From Roseibium aquae (lineage in GTDB: Bacteria > Pseudomonadota > Alphaproteobacteria > Rhizobiales > Stappiaceae), in the NCBI RefSeq assembly GCF_008711285.1, contig NZ_VXDC01000006.1, forward strand, positions 62,001-126,000: 64,000 nt of DNA, read 5' to 3'. Below are positions 28,682 through 37,312 of the stretch, piece by piece (position 1 is the first letter of the stretch; every line of letters begins with the position of its first letter). Made by a program: the position numbers and the translations under genes. The notes beneath the pieces were generated by a model. The model saw nothing but the letters and a program-made list of their open reading frames with translations. It had not been told where the DNA came from and did no database searches.

Positions 28682-29689
28682 ATGGCGACACAAACTCTTT
28701 CCCGAACAGATCCGGCGGCCCTGGCGTCAGCCCTGCGCGCGGGCAACAGGGCCGCGCTGGCCCGCGCGATCACCCTGGTGGAATCCCGGAAGATCGAGCA
28801 CAGGCGGACCGCCCACCTGTTGATCCAGGACCTTCTTCCCCTGACTGGCCGGGCGCACCGGGTTGGCATTACCGGGGTTCCCGGCGTCGGTAAATCCACC
28901 ACCATCGACACCCTGGGATCCAATCTGACCGCCAGGGGCCACAAAGTCGCCGTGCTGGCGGTCGACCCGTCGTCCACACGGACCGGCGGCTCGATCCTCG
29001 GCGACAAGACCCGCATGGCCCGCCTCGCGGTCGATCCGAACGCCTTCATCCGGCCGTCCCCGTCCGCAGGCACATTGGGCGGGGTCGCGGCGAAGACGCG
29101 CGAGACCATGCTGTTGTGCGAGGCAGCCGGCTTCGACGTCATTCTGGTCGAAACCGTCGGCATCGGGCAATCGGAGACAACGGTTGCCGACATGGTGGAT
29201 TTCTTCCTGGTCCTCATGCTCCCGGGAGCGGGCGACGAGTTGCAGGGCATCAAGAAGGGTGTCCTTGAAATCGCGGACATGATCGCGGTCAACAAGGCCG
29301 ATGGCGAAGGGGCCGACCGGGCGCGCGCGGCCGCCTCGGACTACCGGGCCGCCCTGCATATACTCGCCCCCAAATCACTGACCTGGTCTCCCCCGGTCGT
29401 CACTGTCTCGGGCCTTGCCAATGAGGGCCTCGAAGCCCTTTGGGAACAAATCGAGCTGCACCGGTCCAAGATGACGGCCACGGGCGAGTGGCAGAGCCGG
29501 CGCGCGGATCAGCAGGTCGCCTGGATGTGGGATCTCCTGCAACAACGGATGATGGACGCGCTTAGGTCCAACCGGAAGACCGCCGGACGGCTTGCCGAAC
29601 TGGAAGGCTCCGTGCGCGCGGGCGAAACGGCAGTCTCGCTTGCCGTTGACGAACTCTCGGCGCTGATTGGCCTGGCCGATATCCCATGA
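28682..29689 (+). CDS. meaB: Methylmalonyl-CoA mutase-associated GTPase MeaB
   Basis: 335 residues from ATG at 28682; the frame extends upstream without family similarity. Walker A is GVPGVGKS (65-72). Other motifs are AVDPSSTRTGGSILGDKTRM (switch I/II region, with the conserved SILGDK), SAGTLGGVA, LVETVGIGQSE and VNKADGEG (the NKxD guanine site). MeaB gates loading of adenosylcobalamin into the mutase and protects it. mutA and mutB are about 8-13 kb to the left on the other strand, so the chaperone is not in their operon. It shares ATGA with the next gene. Confidence 0.94.
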   Translation: MATQTLSRTDPAALASALRAGNRAALARAITLVESRKIEHRRTAHLLIQDLLPLTGRAHRVGITGVPGVGKSTTIDTLGSNLTARGHKVAVLAVDPSSTRTGGSILGDKTRMARLAVDPNAFIRPSPSAGTLGGVAAKTRETMLLCEAAGFDVILVETVGIGQSETTVADMVDFFLVLMLPGAGDELQGIKKGVLEIADMIAVNKADGEGADRARAAASDYRAALHILAPKSLTWSPPVVTVSGLANEGLEALWEQIELHRSKMTATGEWQSRRADQQVAWMWDLLQQRMMDALRSNRKTAGRLAELEGSVRAGETAVSLAVDELSALIGLADIP

Positions 29690-30291
29690 CAGGGCGAAAG
29701 ACCATTCTGGTGACCGGGTTTTCCGGCTTCCCCGGCGTTCCGGTCAATCCGACGGAAAGGCTAATCAAGGACCTGGCCCGGCGGTTCCCCCGCTCCTCCA
29801 GCAACGCCTTCGTGTTTGCTGTCCTGACGCCCGCTTGGGACGCGCGCGAGATGACAACGCGGATGATCGCCGAGGAGGTGAAAGCCGACGCAGTCGTCCA
29901 TTTCGGGGTTGATGGCAAAGGGCGGACAATCCGCATCGAGACCCGCGCCGCCAACCGCGCGACGCGGTGCCGACCAGACACCGCCGGCCAGCGCTTCGCC
30001 TCGGCCTGTCTCGATCCGAAAGGTCCAAAATCCCGTTCTTCCACATTATCCGTGCGGCGGCTGGCCGCCGCGGCCCGGCGCAGCGGCGCGGCCGTCGAAT
30101 TGTCCCGCGATGCCGGAACCTATTTGTGCAACGCCACGCTTTGGGACACGCTCGGTCTCGGCATCCCCGCCGTGTTCGTTCACGTTCCGGCCCTGCCGCG
30201 CGGACGGAATGATCCGCGCCCCGGCTACCCGCGGATCGAGGCGGCCACGATCCACATCTTGCGGGAAACGGACCGGATCCTGCGCTCTTGA
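29686..30291 (+). CDS. pcp: Pyroglutamyl-peptidase I-like (peptidase C15)
   Basis: 201 residues, overlapping the meaB stop by 4 bp (ATGA). Opens MTGRKTILVTGFSGFPGVPV, then NPTERL. Expected catalytic positions are visible: E85 in RIETRAANRA, C148 in DAGTYLCNATLW, and H166 in VFVHVPALP. This gives the Cys-His-Glu triad of C15 enzymes, which remove N-terminal pyroglutamate. It is slightly shorter than usual and the middle is arginine-rich. Coupling to meaB has no obvious metabolic reason. Confidence 0.88.
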   Translation: MTGRKTILVTGFSGFPGVPVNPTERLIKDLARRFPRSSSNAFVFAVLTPAWDAREMTTRMIAEEVKADAVVHFGVDGKGRTIRIETRAANRATRCRPDTAGQRFASACLDPKGPKSRSSTLSVRRLAAAARRSGAAVELSRDAGTYLCNATLWDTLGLGIPAVFVHVPALPRGRNDPRPGYPRIEAATIHILRETDRILRS

Positions 30292-30436
30292 GACAGTTTT
30301 GTTGAGGGCAGGACCGCCCTTCACGACCGCCTCACCGGCATGTTGGTTGCGGTGAATGCCGGTCCGTTCCAATGTCAGGTGAGCGGCAGCCGGGGAACGG
30401 CTTGGCCGGATTTGGATGCATACCGGGGACCACGAC

Positions 30437-30877
30437 ATGCTCAGTCTCACACGCCTTGCCCTTTTCGCTGTGTTTTTGACCGGCTCGGTGTTTCTGCTTG
30501 TTGCCGACCTGAAGGCGCAAAGCCCGGATCTGGCGATCAGCGGCTATGATCCAGTGTCGTATTTCACTGGCCGGCGGCCCGTGGAAGGCAGTGCCAGCCA
30601 CAGCACCGTTCACAACGGGCGGACCTATCATTTCGCGACGGCGGAAAACAAAGCCAGGTTCGTTGGCGATCCCGAACGGTACGCTCCCCGGTATGACGGT
30701 TATTGCGCCTTCGGCGTTGCCCGCGGCTACAAGGTCGGTATCGATCCTTTGTCGTACAAGGTCGTCGATGGCGCGCTCTATCTCAACTATTCCCGATCCG
30801 TGCAGCGCCAATGGAGCCGGGATATTCCGGGCTTCATCGCTCAAGCCAACGCCAAATGGCCGGCGCTGAAAAACTAG
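30437..30877 (+). CDS. YHS-domain protein with N-terminal membrane/signal segment
   Basis: 146 residues from ATG at 30437; an ATG at 30416 adds seven residues. A hydrophobic helix (about 5-25) is followed by KAQSPDLAISGYDPVSYFTG and a YHS-like core HNGRTYHFATAENKARFVGD, PERYAPRYDGYCAFGVARGY. YHS domains are metal-binding or adaptor modules, and this short secreted form is widespread with unknown function. A 7-bp inverted repeat (TCGGGCG/CGCCCGA, 30882-30907) after the stop may end transcription, although no T-run follows. Confidence 0.82.
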   Translation: MLSLTRLALFAVFLTGSVFLLVADLKAQSPDLAISGYDPVSYFTGRRPVEGSASHSTVHNGRTYHFATAENKARFVGDPERYAPRYDGYCAFGVARGYKVGIDPLSYKVVDGALYLNYSRSVQRQWSRDIPGFIAQANAKWPALKN

Positions 30878-31018
30878 AGGGTCGGGCGTCCTGTCAGAAG
30901 CGCCCGAAGATGCATGGCAACCCGAGACCCGATCGGCTTTGGGTGCGCAATCGGTCCCGGCTGAAAACCCGCAGGTCCAGGTGGCGCGGTGCCGGTCCCT
31001 TGAAAAGGGATCCCGGCC

Positions 31019-31306
31019 CTAGATCCGGCGCCCGGTTTCAAGGTGGAACGCCTCGCGATGCTCGGTCAGGAAATGCCTCAGGGCCATGAAAAGCTCGCGC
31101 GCATGGTGCCGGTCACCCCGGGCAAGCGCCTCGCGGATGTCATCCTTGATCATGGCGGAGATCTGAACGGCCCCGCGCGGCTGATCGAGGAGATAGGCAC
31201 CCAGAGCCGCCGCGGCGATCTCGCTGATGTGCTCATGTTCGGCGAGCGCCATGACCTCCGCTTCATCCAGGCCACTCATGTCGATACAATCTTGAATGGT
31301 TATCAT
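31019..31306 (-). CDS. Small conserved alphaproteobacterial protein of unknown function
   Basis: 95 residues from ATG, placed 6 bp after GGGAGGA; the frame continues five codons upstream. Highly helical: MITIQDCIDMSGLDEAEVMA, LAEHEHISEIAAAALGAYLL, then DIREALARGDRHHARELFMA. A histidine/glutamate-rich AEHEHI near residue 28 is notable. I recall similar uncharacterised short proteins in Hyphomicrobiales. No function is inferred. Confidence 0.65.
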   Translation of the reverse strand: MITIQDCIDMSGLDEAEVMALAEHEHISEIAAAALGAYLLDQPRGAVQISAMIKDDIREALARGDRHHARELFMALRHFLTEHREAFHLETGRRI

Positions 31307-31525
31307 GCCGGGTCCTCCCACCCGTTACATGGTTAGCGTAATGCTTAGCCGTCTGAATTGTCCTTGATGCGGATCAATCCGCTCTCGCACGCGCCCGGGC
31401 CGGTTCCAAAACGCCCTTTCTGAGCGGTTTCGGGAACAAAAAGCGCCAAGCGGCACGGCTCTTGCGAGGCATGAGGTCGAGACCCCACCCTGTCCGATAA
31501 TGGGACATACTGGAGCCCGATCCGC

Positions 31526-32899
31526 ATGAAACCGACACAACATCCGTCCCTAAGCCGCCGGATGTTCCTCGCCGGAACCGCCGTGTGCCTGTCCGGCACA
31601 ACCGCCCAGGCCCTGGTGCAACTCGCCGAGATGCGCGGGTCGATCGATGCCGGAGACCTGGGCCTGATACCGAACGCAACGTCCGACCAGAGCCAGGTGT
31701 TTCAGACCGCCATCAACCGGGCGGTGGAAAAGGGGCGTGCCTTGTTCGTCCCGGCCGGCACCTATCCGGTCGCCAACCTGCGTTTTCCCTCCGGCACGAT
31801 GATCGTCGGCATTCCCGGCCGCACGCGGCTGATCTATCAAGGCGGGGGCGGCCAGCTGGCCCGAGCCGAAGGTGTCAGCCATGTCGAACTGCGTGGCCTC
31901 ACCTTCGATGGAGCCAACCGGACCATCGGCGATTTCACCGAAGGGCTGGTGCATTTCATTGCTTCCCGGCACATCACGCTGGACAATTGCGAAATCGTCG
32001 GATCCAGCAGAATGGGTCTGTTGCTGGACCGATGCTCCGGCCGCGTGGAAAACTGCCGGATTTCAGGAGCCGCGGAGGCGGGTCTGCGCTCCAACGAGGC
32101 ACAAGGCCTCGAAATCACCGGCAACACCGTCAGCGACTGCGCCAATGGCGGCATCTGGGTGCATCGCTGGCAAGAAGGCGAAGACGGGACGCTGGTGTCC
32201 GGCAACCGGGTTGAACGGATCGGCGCGAAATATGGCGGAACGGGTCAATTCGGAAACGGCATCAACGTGTTCCGGGCCCACGGTGTCGTGATCTCCAACA
32301 ATCGCGTGACCGATTGCGCCTTCTCCGCGATCCGGTCGAATGCCGGCTCGAATGTTCAGATCCTTGGCAATTCCTGCGTGCGGTCCGGCGAGACCGCGAT
32401 CTATTCCGAATTCGGATTTCAAGGTGCGATCATCGCAAACAATCTTGTCGACGGCGGCACGATGGGCATATCGATCGCGAATTTCATGGATGGCGGCCGC
32501 ATGGCCGTCTGCTCGGGCAATCTGATCCGCAACCTGTCGGAAACCGGTCCATACCCGCCCGAGGTCGCGGGGTTCGGCATTGGGATCGCCGCGGAAGCCG
32601 ACACGACGATTACCGGCAATGTGATCGAAGGCGCGCCCAAGTTCGGCCTGCTTCTGGGCTGGGGCCCCTACATGCGCAATCTGGTTGCGTCGCAAAACAT
32701 CCTGCGCGAATGCGATACCGGCATCGCCGTCACCGTGGTCGACGGCGCGGGTTCCGCTGTTGTCACCAACAATGTGATCCAGGGCAGCCGCCGCGGCGCA
32801 ATCCTGGGCTACCGATGGCTGGATCAGACCACAAACGAACTCAACGGCTCCCTGGCCTTTGCCAACCTGTCGATCGAAGGCAACCAGATCGCGGGCTGA
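31526..32899 (+). CDS. TAT-exported right-handed beta-helix protein (TIGR03808-like)
   Basis: 457 residues. The N-terminus has the twin-arginine signal SRRMFLAG and a hydrophobic stretch to about residue 30, so it is exported folded. The rest is built of repeated beta-helix coils with asparagine and glycine turns (VVISNNRVTDCAFSAIRSNA, VQILGNSCVRSGETAIYSE, IIANNLVDGGTMGISIAN, TITGNVIEGAPKFGLLLG). Residues about 45-75 look like a pectate-lyase-type N-cap. This fits TIGR03808, TAT proteins with repeats found in alphaproteobacteria. Polysaccharide binding or cleavage is possible. GCGGGC/GCCCGC (32891-32906) forms a hairpin over the stop. Confidence 0.85.
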   Translation: MKPTQHPSLSRRMFLAGTAVCLSGTTAQALVQLAEMRGSIDAGDLGLIPNATSDQSQVFQTAINRAVEKGRALFVPAGTYPVANLRFPSGTMIVGIPGRTRLIYQGGGGQLARAEGVSHVELRGLTFDGANRTIGDFTEGLVHFIASRHITLDNCEIVGSSRMGLLLDRCSGRVENCRISGAAEAGLRSNEAQGLEITGNTVSDCANGGIWVHRWQEGEDGTLVSGNRVERIGAKYGGTGQFGNGINVFRAHGVVISNNRVTDCAFSAIRSNAGSNVQILGNSCVRSGETAIYSEFGFQGAIIANNLVDGGTMGISIANFMDGGRMAVCSGNLIRNLSETGPYPPEVAGFGIGIAAEADTTITGNVIEGAPKFGLLLGWGPYMRNLVASQNILRECDTGIAVTVVDGAGSAVVTNNVIQGSRRGAILGYRWLDQTTNELNGSLAFANLSIEGNQIAG

Positions 32900-32908
32900 G
32901 GCCCGCGC

Positions 32909-33709
32909 TCAAGACCGTGCGAAGCGCAGCGACAGGCAGGACAGGCCGCCATCGACCTTGCGCGCCTCATGGGTTGGAACGGCGACGGTCTTGAACCCCG
33001 CCGCTTCCACGGCCGCCAGGGTGCGCGGAAAGCCCTCGGGAACCAGCACGACATCGTTCACCCGGATGACATTGGCCGCGTAGTCCTCCCCGTCAGGGAC
33101 CACCACAAGCTTGCGATCCCCGAACAGGCCACTCTCCGCGATCGCTTGCGCCGCGAGAATGACGCCCCCGCCGAGGGTCGAACAGGCGGTCTTGAGATGC
33201 AGAACCCCCGGCGGGGTTTCACAAACCCGGGCCGTGTAGCCCCAGGCTTCCAGAATGCGCTTGAAGTTTTCGGCCCCCTGCCGGTCGGTCCGGGCCGACA
33301 GGCCGATCAGGATTTCGTCATCCAGCATCAGAACATCGCCGCCATCGACATAGCCACCTTCGGGCAAATTGACCACAATGTCGAAGAAGCGTTCGATATC
33401 GGGCTGGATCGCGGCCGCCTCGCCTTCCCGGCTCTCCGCGCCGGGGCGAAGGACAATGGCCCCTTCCGGCAGGCAGAAGGCGGGATCTTCGACGAAACAG
33501 CTGTCCGGAAAGTCTTCAAGCGCGGGCAGGACCTCGACCTCAAGGCCCGCGGCCTTGAGCGCGTCAACGTAAAGCGCGTGTTCCTTGCGGAACGCTTCGC
33601 CGCTCGGATCGCCGTGATCGGTGGCCCGCAATCCCCTGGCCACGCTGTCCGCCGGGGTGCGCGTGATCGCTTGGGTAAACTGCCAGGACAGGCCGGGACG
33701 GGTGTTCAT
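32909..33709 (-). CDS. N(G),N(G)-dimethylarginine dimethylaminohydrolase
   Basis: 266 residues. The catalytic cysteine is C258 in GGLSCLSLRF and the histidine is H171 in LHLKTACS. The substrate loop includes FPDSCFVEDPAF and RPGAESR. These match DDAH, which hydrolyses dimethylarginine to citrulline and dimethylamine; arginine deiminases are longer. ATG with AAGGA. It is the last gene of a three-gene minus-strand operon with the asparaginase (30 bp upstream) and aminotransferase, suggesting nitrogen salvage. Confidence 0.9.
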   Translation of the reverse strand: MNTRPGLSWQFTQAITRTPADSVARGLRATDHGDPSGEAFRKEHALYVDALKAAGLEVEVLPALEDFPDSCFVEDPAFCLPEGAIVLRPGAESREGEAAAIQPDIERFFDIVVNLPEGGYVDGGDVLMLDDEILIGLSARTDRQGAENFKRILEAWGYTARVCETPPGVLHLKTACSTLGGGVILAAQAIAESGLFGDRKLVVVPDGEDYAANVIRVNDVVLVPEGFPRTLAAVEAAGFKTVAVPTHEARKVDGGLSCLSLRFARS

Positions 33710-33739
33710 GATCGCGTTCCTTCTGAAAACGGCTGGACA

Positions 33740-34765
33740 TCAACCGATCGACATCAGCGCGGCCAAAAAGTCCGGCGCCGGGCGAACCTCGCCCGCGCGG
33801 ACACCGCGGCGTGTCTGGATTTCCGGCGTCACTTGCCGCGCGAGAACCTCTGCCTGCTCCTCATCCGTATCGAGCAAGACCTCAAGAAGCGCCGCGGTCA
33901 TCACTTCTGCGGCGCGGGTCGCACCATCCTCGCATTTCAGGGCAAAACCAAAGCCGAGCTCGGGGATGGATCCGCAAAAGACACCCTCCGCCCCGGTCTT
34001 CACGAAGACGCGTCCCCGGAAGGCATCCATCACTTCGGTGCAGAAACGGCCGGCTCCAGCGACCATGTAGGGCTCGTTGACGCAAGCCTCGTAGAGGCGT
34101 TCGCAGGCGCGCGCGCGCCCGGGCGACAGACCTTCGCCGGTTCCAAAGACGGCAAAAGCCCGCGCAAATCCATCCAGGGGCGCCGCGTAGGTGGGGATCG
34201 AGCACCCGTCCGTGCCACAGATATCCGCCGTCAGCTTCTGACCGGTCATCTGTTCCAGAACGATCCGGATTTCCTGCTGCACCGGGTGCTCAGGCGCGAC
34301 ATACCCGGCGGTCGGAGCGCCCAGAACCCGCGCGAGACCCAGGAAAGCGGCATGTTTTCCCGAACAGTTGTTGTGCAGCGCGCAGGGCTGCTCGTCGGCC
34401 TGGATCAGCTTGGCCGCGTCCTCCATGCGCTTGGGCCATTGCGGTCCGCATTCCAGCGCCTCTTCGGTCAGGCCGGCCTTCAAGAGCATGATCCGCGCGG
34501 ATTTGGCGTGCACCTCTTCCCCATTGTGAGAGGCGCAGGCGAGCGCCAGTTCCGCATCGTCAAAGTCGAGGGCATCCGCCGCCCCAGACTCAAGCAGCGG
34601 CAAGGCCTGCAGCGCCTTGATGGCGGAGCGCGGGAAAACCGGCGTCCCGATATCTCCGAGGCTGAACACGGTCTTTCCCGCGCTGTCGGCAATGACAAGA
34701 GCCCCGCGGTGCCGGCTTTCGACCAGCGGGCCACGGGTTGCCTCGACGAGGACCGGATTTTCCAT
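33740..34765 (-). CDS. Asparaginase, Rhizobium type (PF06089)
   Basis: 341 residues. Opens MENPVLVEATRGPLVESRHR. Contains VFPRSAIKALQALPL, ASHNGEEVH and HNNCSGKHAAFL, which hold the serine, lysine and cysteine residues of the Rhizobium-type asparaginase (ReAII-like), and DGCSIPTYA. This family is unrelated to the E. coli enzymes and converts asparagine to aspartate and ammonia. ATG after AGGAAAG. The second gene of the operon, 37 bp downstream of the aminotransferase. Substrate could differ among family members. Confidence 0.88.
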   Translation of the reverse strand: MENPVLVEATRGPLVESRHRGALVIADSAGKTVFSLGDIGTPVFPRSAIKALQALPLLESGAADALDFDDAELALACASHNGEEVHAKSARIMLLKAGLTEEALECGPQWPKRMEDAAKLIQADEQPCALHNNCSGKHAAFLGLARVLGAPTAGYVAPEHPVQQEIRIVLEQMTGQKLTADICGTDGCSIPTYAAPLDGFARAFAVFGTGEGLSPGRARACERLYEACVNEPYMVAGAGRFCTEVMDAFRGRVFVKTGAEGVFCGSIPELGFGFALKCEDGATRAAEVMTAALLEVLLDTDEEQAEVLARQVTPEIQTRRGVRAGEVRPAPDFLAALMSIG

Positions 34766-34802
34766 GGGTCAACTTTCCTGGATTGCAGTTGCAAAGGGCC
34801 GG

Positions 34803-35984
34803 TCAGCCTGCCGCCGACCGGGCCGATGGAGAAAGATAGGCTTCCAACCGTGACAGGGCCTCGTCAATCACCTCATCCTTCTTGCAAAAGCAGAAGCGAA
34901 TGAACCCGCCCGGTGCATTGTCCCCGTAAAATGCGGAAACCGGCACCGTGGCCACACCGGCCTCTTCGACAAGGCGTTCGCACGCCGCCACGTCGTCCTC
35001 GCCAAGACCGAGCCCGGCGATTCCGCAGGTCAGGAAGTAGGTTGCATCGCAGGGCAGCACTTCAAACCCCAGACGGCTCAGCCCCGCCGCCATCCGGTCG
35101 CGCTTTGCGGCCATATCCTCGGCAAGGCCGGTATAGTAGGTATCGTTCTTCGCCAGCCCGAAGGCCACCGCCTTTTGCAAGTTCGGCGGCGTCGTGAACG
35201 TGACATATTGGTGCGCCTTGGCGATCGGGTCGAGCAGGTGGGCCGGACCGGTGATGTAGCCGACCTTCCATCCGGTCAGGGAGAAGGTCTTGCCAGCGGA
35301 TCCGATCCGCACGCAACGCTCCCTCATGCCCTCGAAAGTCATCAAGGGGCGGTGCAGATTGCCGTCGAACACCAGATGCTCGTAGACTTCGTCACAGATG
35401 GCATAGACATCATGCGCGCGGCAAAGCCGGGCGATCTGCGACAATTCCTCCTGCGAGAAAACCTTCGCGGTCGGGTTCATCGGATTGTTGATGAGAATAG
35501 CCTTGGTGTTTTCCGTGAAGGCCTTTTCGAGCGCGGCGATATCGAGCTCCCATTTCGGCGGGGTCACCCGCAGCCGCACCGGAATCCCGCCGGCGCGTTT
35601 GACCAAGGGCAGATAGCAGTCGTAAAGCGGTTCGATCATAATGACCTCGTCGCCCGGCTCGACCAAAGCCATCAGTGTATCGGCGAGGGCTTCCGTTGCC
35701 CCGGACGTCACGACCACCTCACGAGTCCAGTCGACGTCCAGATCATAGAACCGCTTGTTGGCGGCGGCGACCGCCTGGCGCAGTTCCGGCAGCCCCAGCA
35801 TCGGAGGATACTGGTTCGGGCCCTCCATCAAGGCCTCGGCGGCCACCTGCCGAATGTCCTGCGGACCATCGACGTCCGGAAACCCCTGGCCCAGGTTCAC
35901 CGCCTGATTGGCCATGGCCCGCCGGGACATGGTTTCAAAGATGGTCGTCTCAATCCCCGTGAAGACCGGATTGGTCGGCTTCAT
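34803..35984 (-). CDS. Class I/II PLP aminotransferase (methionine/kynurenine-type)
   Basis: 393 residues. ATG follows GGGAGG. The PLP lysine is K232 in GSAGKTFSLTGWKVG. Other motifs are VNLGQGFPDVDGP, NQYPPMLGLPELR, ICDEVYEHLVFDG and PTGFIRFCF-like strings near the end (GGFIRFCFCKKDE). These are typical of the family containing methionine aminotransferase (YbdL) and kynurenine aminotransferases. Cytoplasmic. It heads the operon with asparaginase and DDAH, consistent with amino-acid nitrogen recovery; the actual amino donor is unknown. Confidence 0.88.
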   Translation of the reverse strand: MKPTNPVFTGIETTIFETMSRRAMANQAVNLGQGFPDVDGPQDIRQVAAEALMEGPNQYPPMLGLPELRQAVAAANKRFYDLDVDWTREVVVTSGATEALADTLMALVEPGDEVIMIEPLYDCYLPLVKRAGGIPVRLRVTPPKWELDIAALEKAFTENTKAILINNPMNPTAKVFSQEELSQIARLCRAHDVYAICDEVYEHLVFDGNLHRPLMTFEGMRERCVRIGSAGKTFSLTGWKVGYITGPAHLLDPIAKAHQYVTFTTPPNLQKAVAFGLAKNDTYYTGLAEDMAAKRDRMAAGLSRLGFEVLPCDATYFLTCGIAGLGLGEDDVAACERLVEEAGVATVPVSAFYGDNAPGGFIRFCFCKKDEVIDEALSRLEAYLSPSARSAAG

Positions 35985-36248
35985 CGCAACGCCTCCCGCA
36001 ACGATGCGGCGCTCCCGCCGCTTGCGCTTGATTTTTCCGCCTTTTACGCGGCTGAAGCGCGCCCGTCGAGAACAGCTTTTGCTTCATTGCAGCAATTCGA
36101 ACGACATCCTCACCCCGAAGCCGGGGAAAGACACAAAACTGTGCTGCAGATGCAGTTCGGTCCGGAAAGGCCCCTTTGGTTCGGGTGCGGCGGTAGGGTC
36201 GGCGGGAAGAACGGCACGGGTCCGCGCGGGCGTTGAGCCGCCCAAGAC

Positions 36249-37025
36249 CTATTGGACAGCGAGCTTTCCGTAGTATTCGTGGGCCGCATTGGCGACGAAG
36301 CCTTCGTCCAGAAGCTCGCGGATCACGCGATTGAATTCGTCGATCCGGGCGGCCCATGGAGACTTCCTGGAGATCCCGATATAGAGGCCCACGGCATTGC
36401 CCGGCCGAAAATCCGCCTTCTCGATAACCTCGTCGAGACCTTCGCTCTTGATAAAGTAGTCCAATTGGCAATCGGTCCCGATGATTGCGTCGAGGCGATT
36501 GTTCTTGAGCATCCCGATCAAGCTGATCTCTTCGGCAACGCCCATTTTACTGAGCGTTTCGTCCGTATCGAATTGCTCGAAATAGGCGGAATGCAAGACA
36601 TAACCGACACTCATCTGGCGCAGGTCCTCGTACTCGGACAGGTCCCGCGCCCGCCCCTTTTGGGTATAGAACACCGTCGAGCACTGGAAGTAGGGCGTTT
36701 CGGTATAGGCAATGTATTGGGCCCGCTCCGCCCTGTAGGCCAGCCCGGTCATCAGGTCGATCGTTCCCGCCTCCATCGACTTCAAGCTCCGGCCCCAGGG
36801 AAACCGCAGCGCAAGTACGTTGATTTCCATGCGGCGGGCGACTTCGTTGATCACGTCAAGATCCAGGCCGACGAACCCCCACTCGGTCCGGATGCGGAAG
36901 GGAGGCCAGTCGTCGGTCCCCATTCTGACCTCCGCCTGGCCTGATGCCGATGCCAGGTTTGCGTGAAAACCAGCTCCAGCGATCGATGTGAGGATCACAA
37001 ACAGGCCTGTGGACAGGATACGCAT
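36249..37025 (-). CDS. Periplasmic amino-acid-type solute-binding protein (SBP_bac_3)
   Basis: 258 residues. Signal peptide about 1-26 (STGLFVILTSIAGAGFHANL), then the family-3 binding fold: MGTDDWPPF, LDLDVINEVARRM, FPWGRSLKSMEAGTIDLMTG, AYTETPYF, IGMLKNNRLDAIIGT. No permease or ATPase gene lies beside it, so it may serve a distant transporter or act as a sensor component. Ligand unknown. A DNA stretch of 287 bp separates it from the divergent cyclase gene. Confidence 0.85.
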   Translation of the reverse strand: MRILSTGLFVILTSIAGAGFHANLASASGQAEVRMGTDDWPPFRIRTEWGFVGLDLDVINEVARRMEINVLALRFPWGRSLKSMEAGTIDLMTGLAYRAERAQYIAYTETPYFQCSTVFYTQKGRARDLSEYEDLRQMSVGYVLHSAYFEQFDTDETLSKMGVAEEISLIGMLKNNRLDAIIGTDCQLDYFIKSEGLDEVIEKADFRPGNAVGLYIGISRKSPWAARIDEFNRVIRELLDEGFVANAAHEYYGKLAVQ

Positions 37026-37312
37026 GACACGGCGGCTCTAGGGTTTGAAAAACGCTTTCATACGAAAGTTGTAGTGAGCTGCGGGTTCCCAAAACAGATG
37101 TCACAATTCGCACTGCAGTAAATGACATTAGTGGTAGTTTTCCCAACTCTTTTGGCCGGGATCGCCATTTCCCTCACGGTCGGCGGAAACGTCCAAGCGC
37201 CGCACGACACGCCATCAAACCGGCTCCGGCGGACTTAGATCTGGCGCGGACCGACGGGTTGGCTCTATACCTTTCCACAAGTCCCAACGAACCGTAGCCG
37301 GATCCCGTCCCC

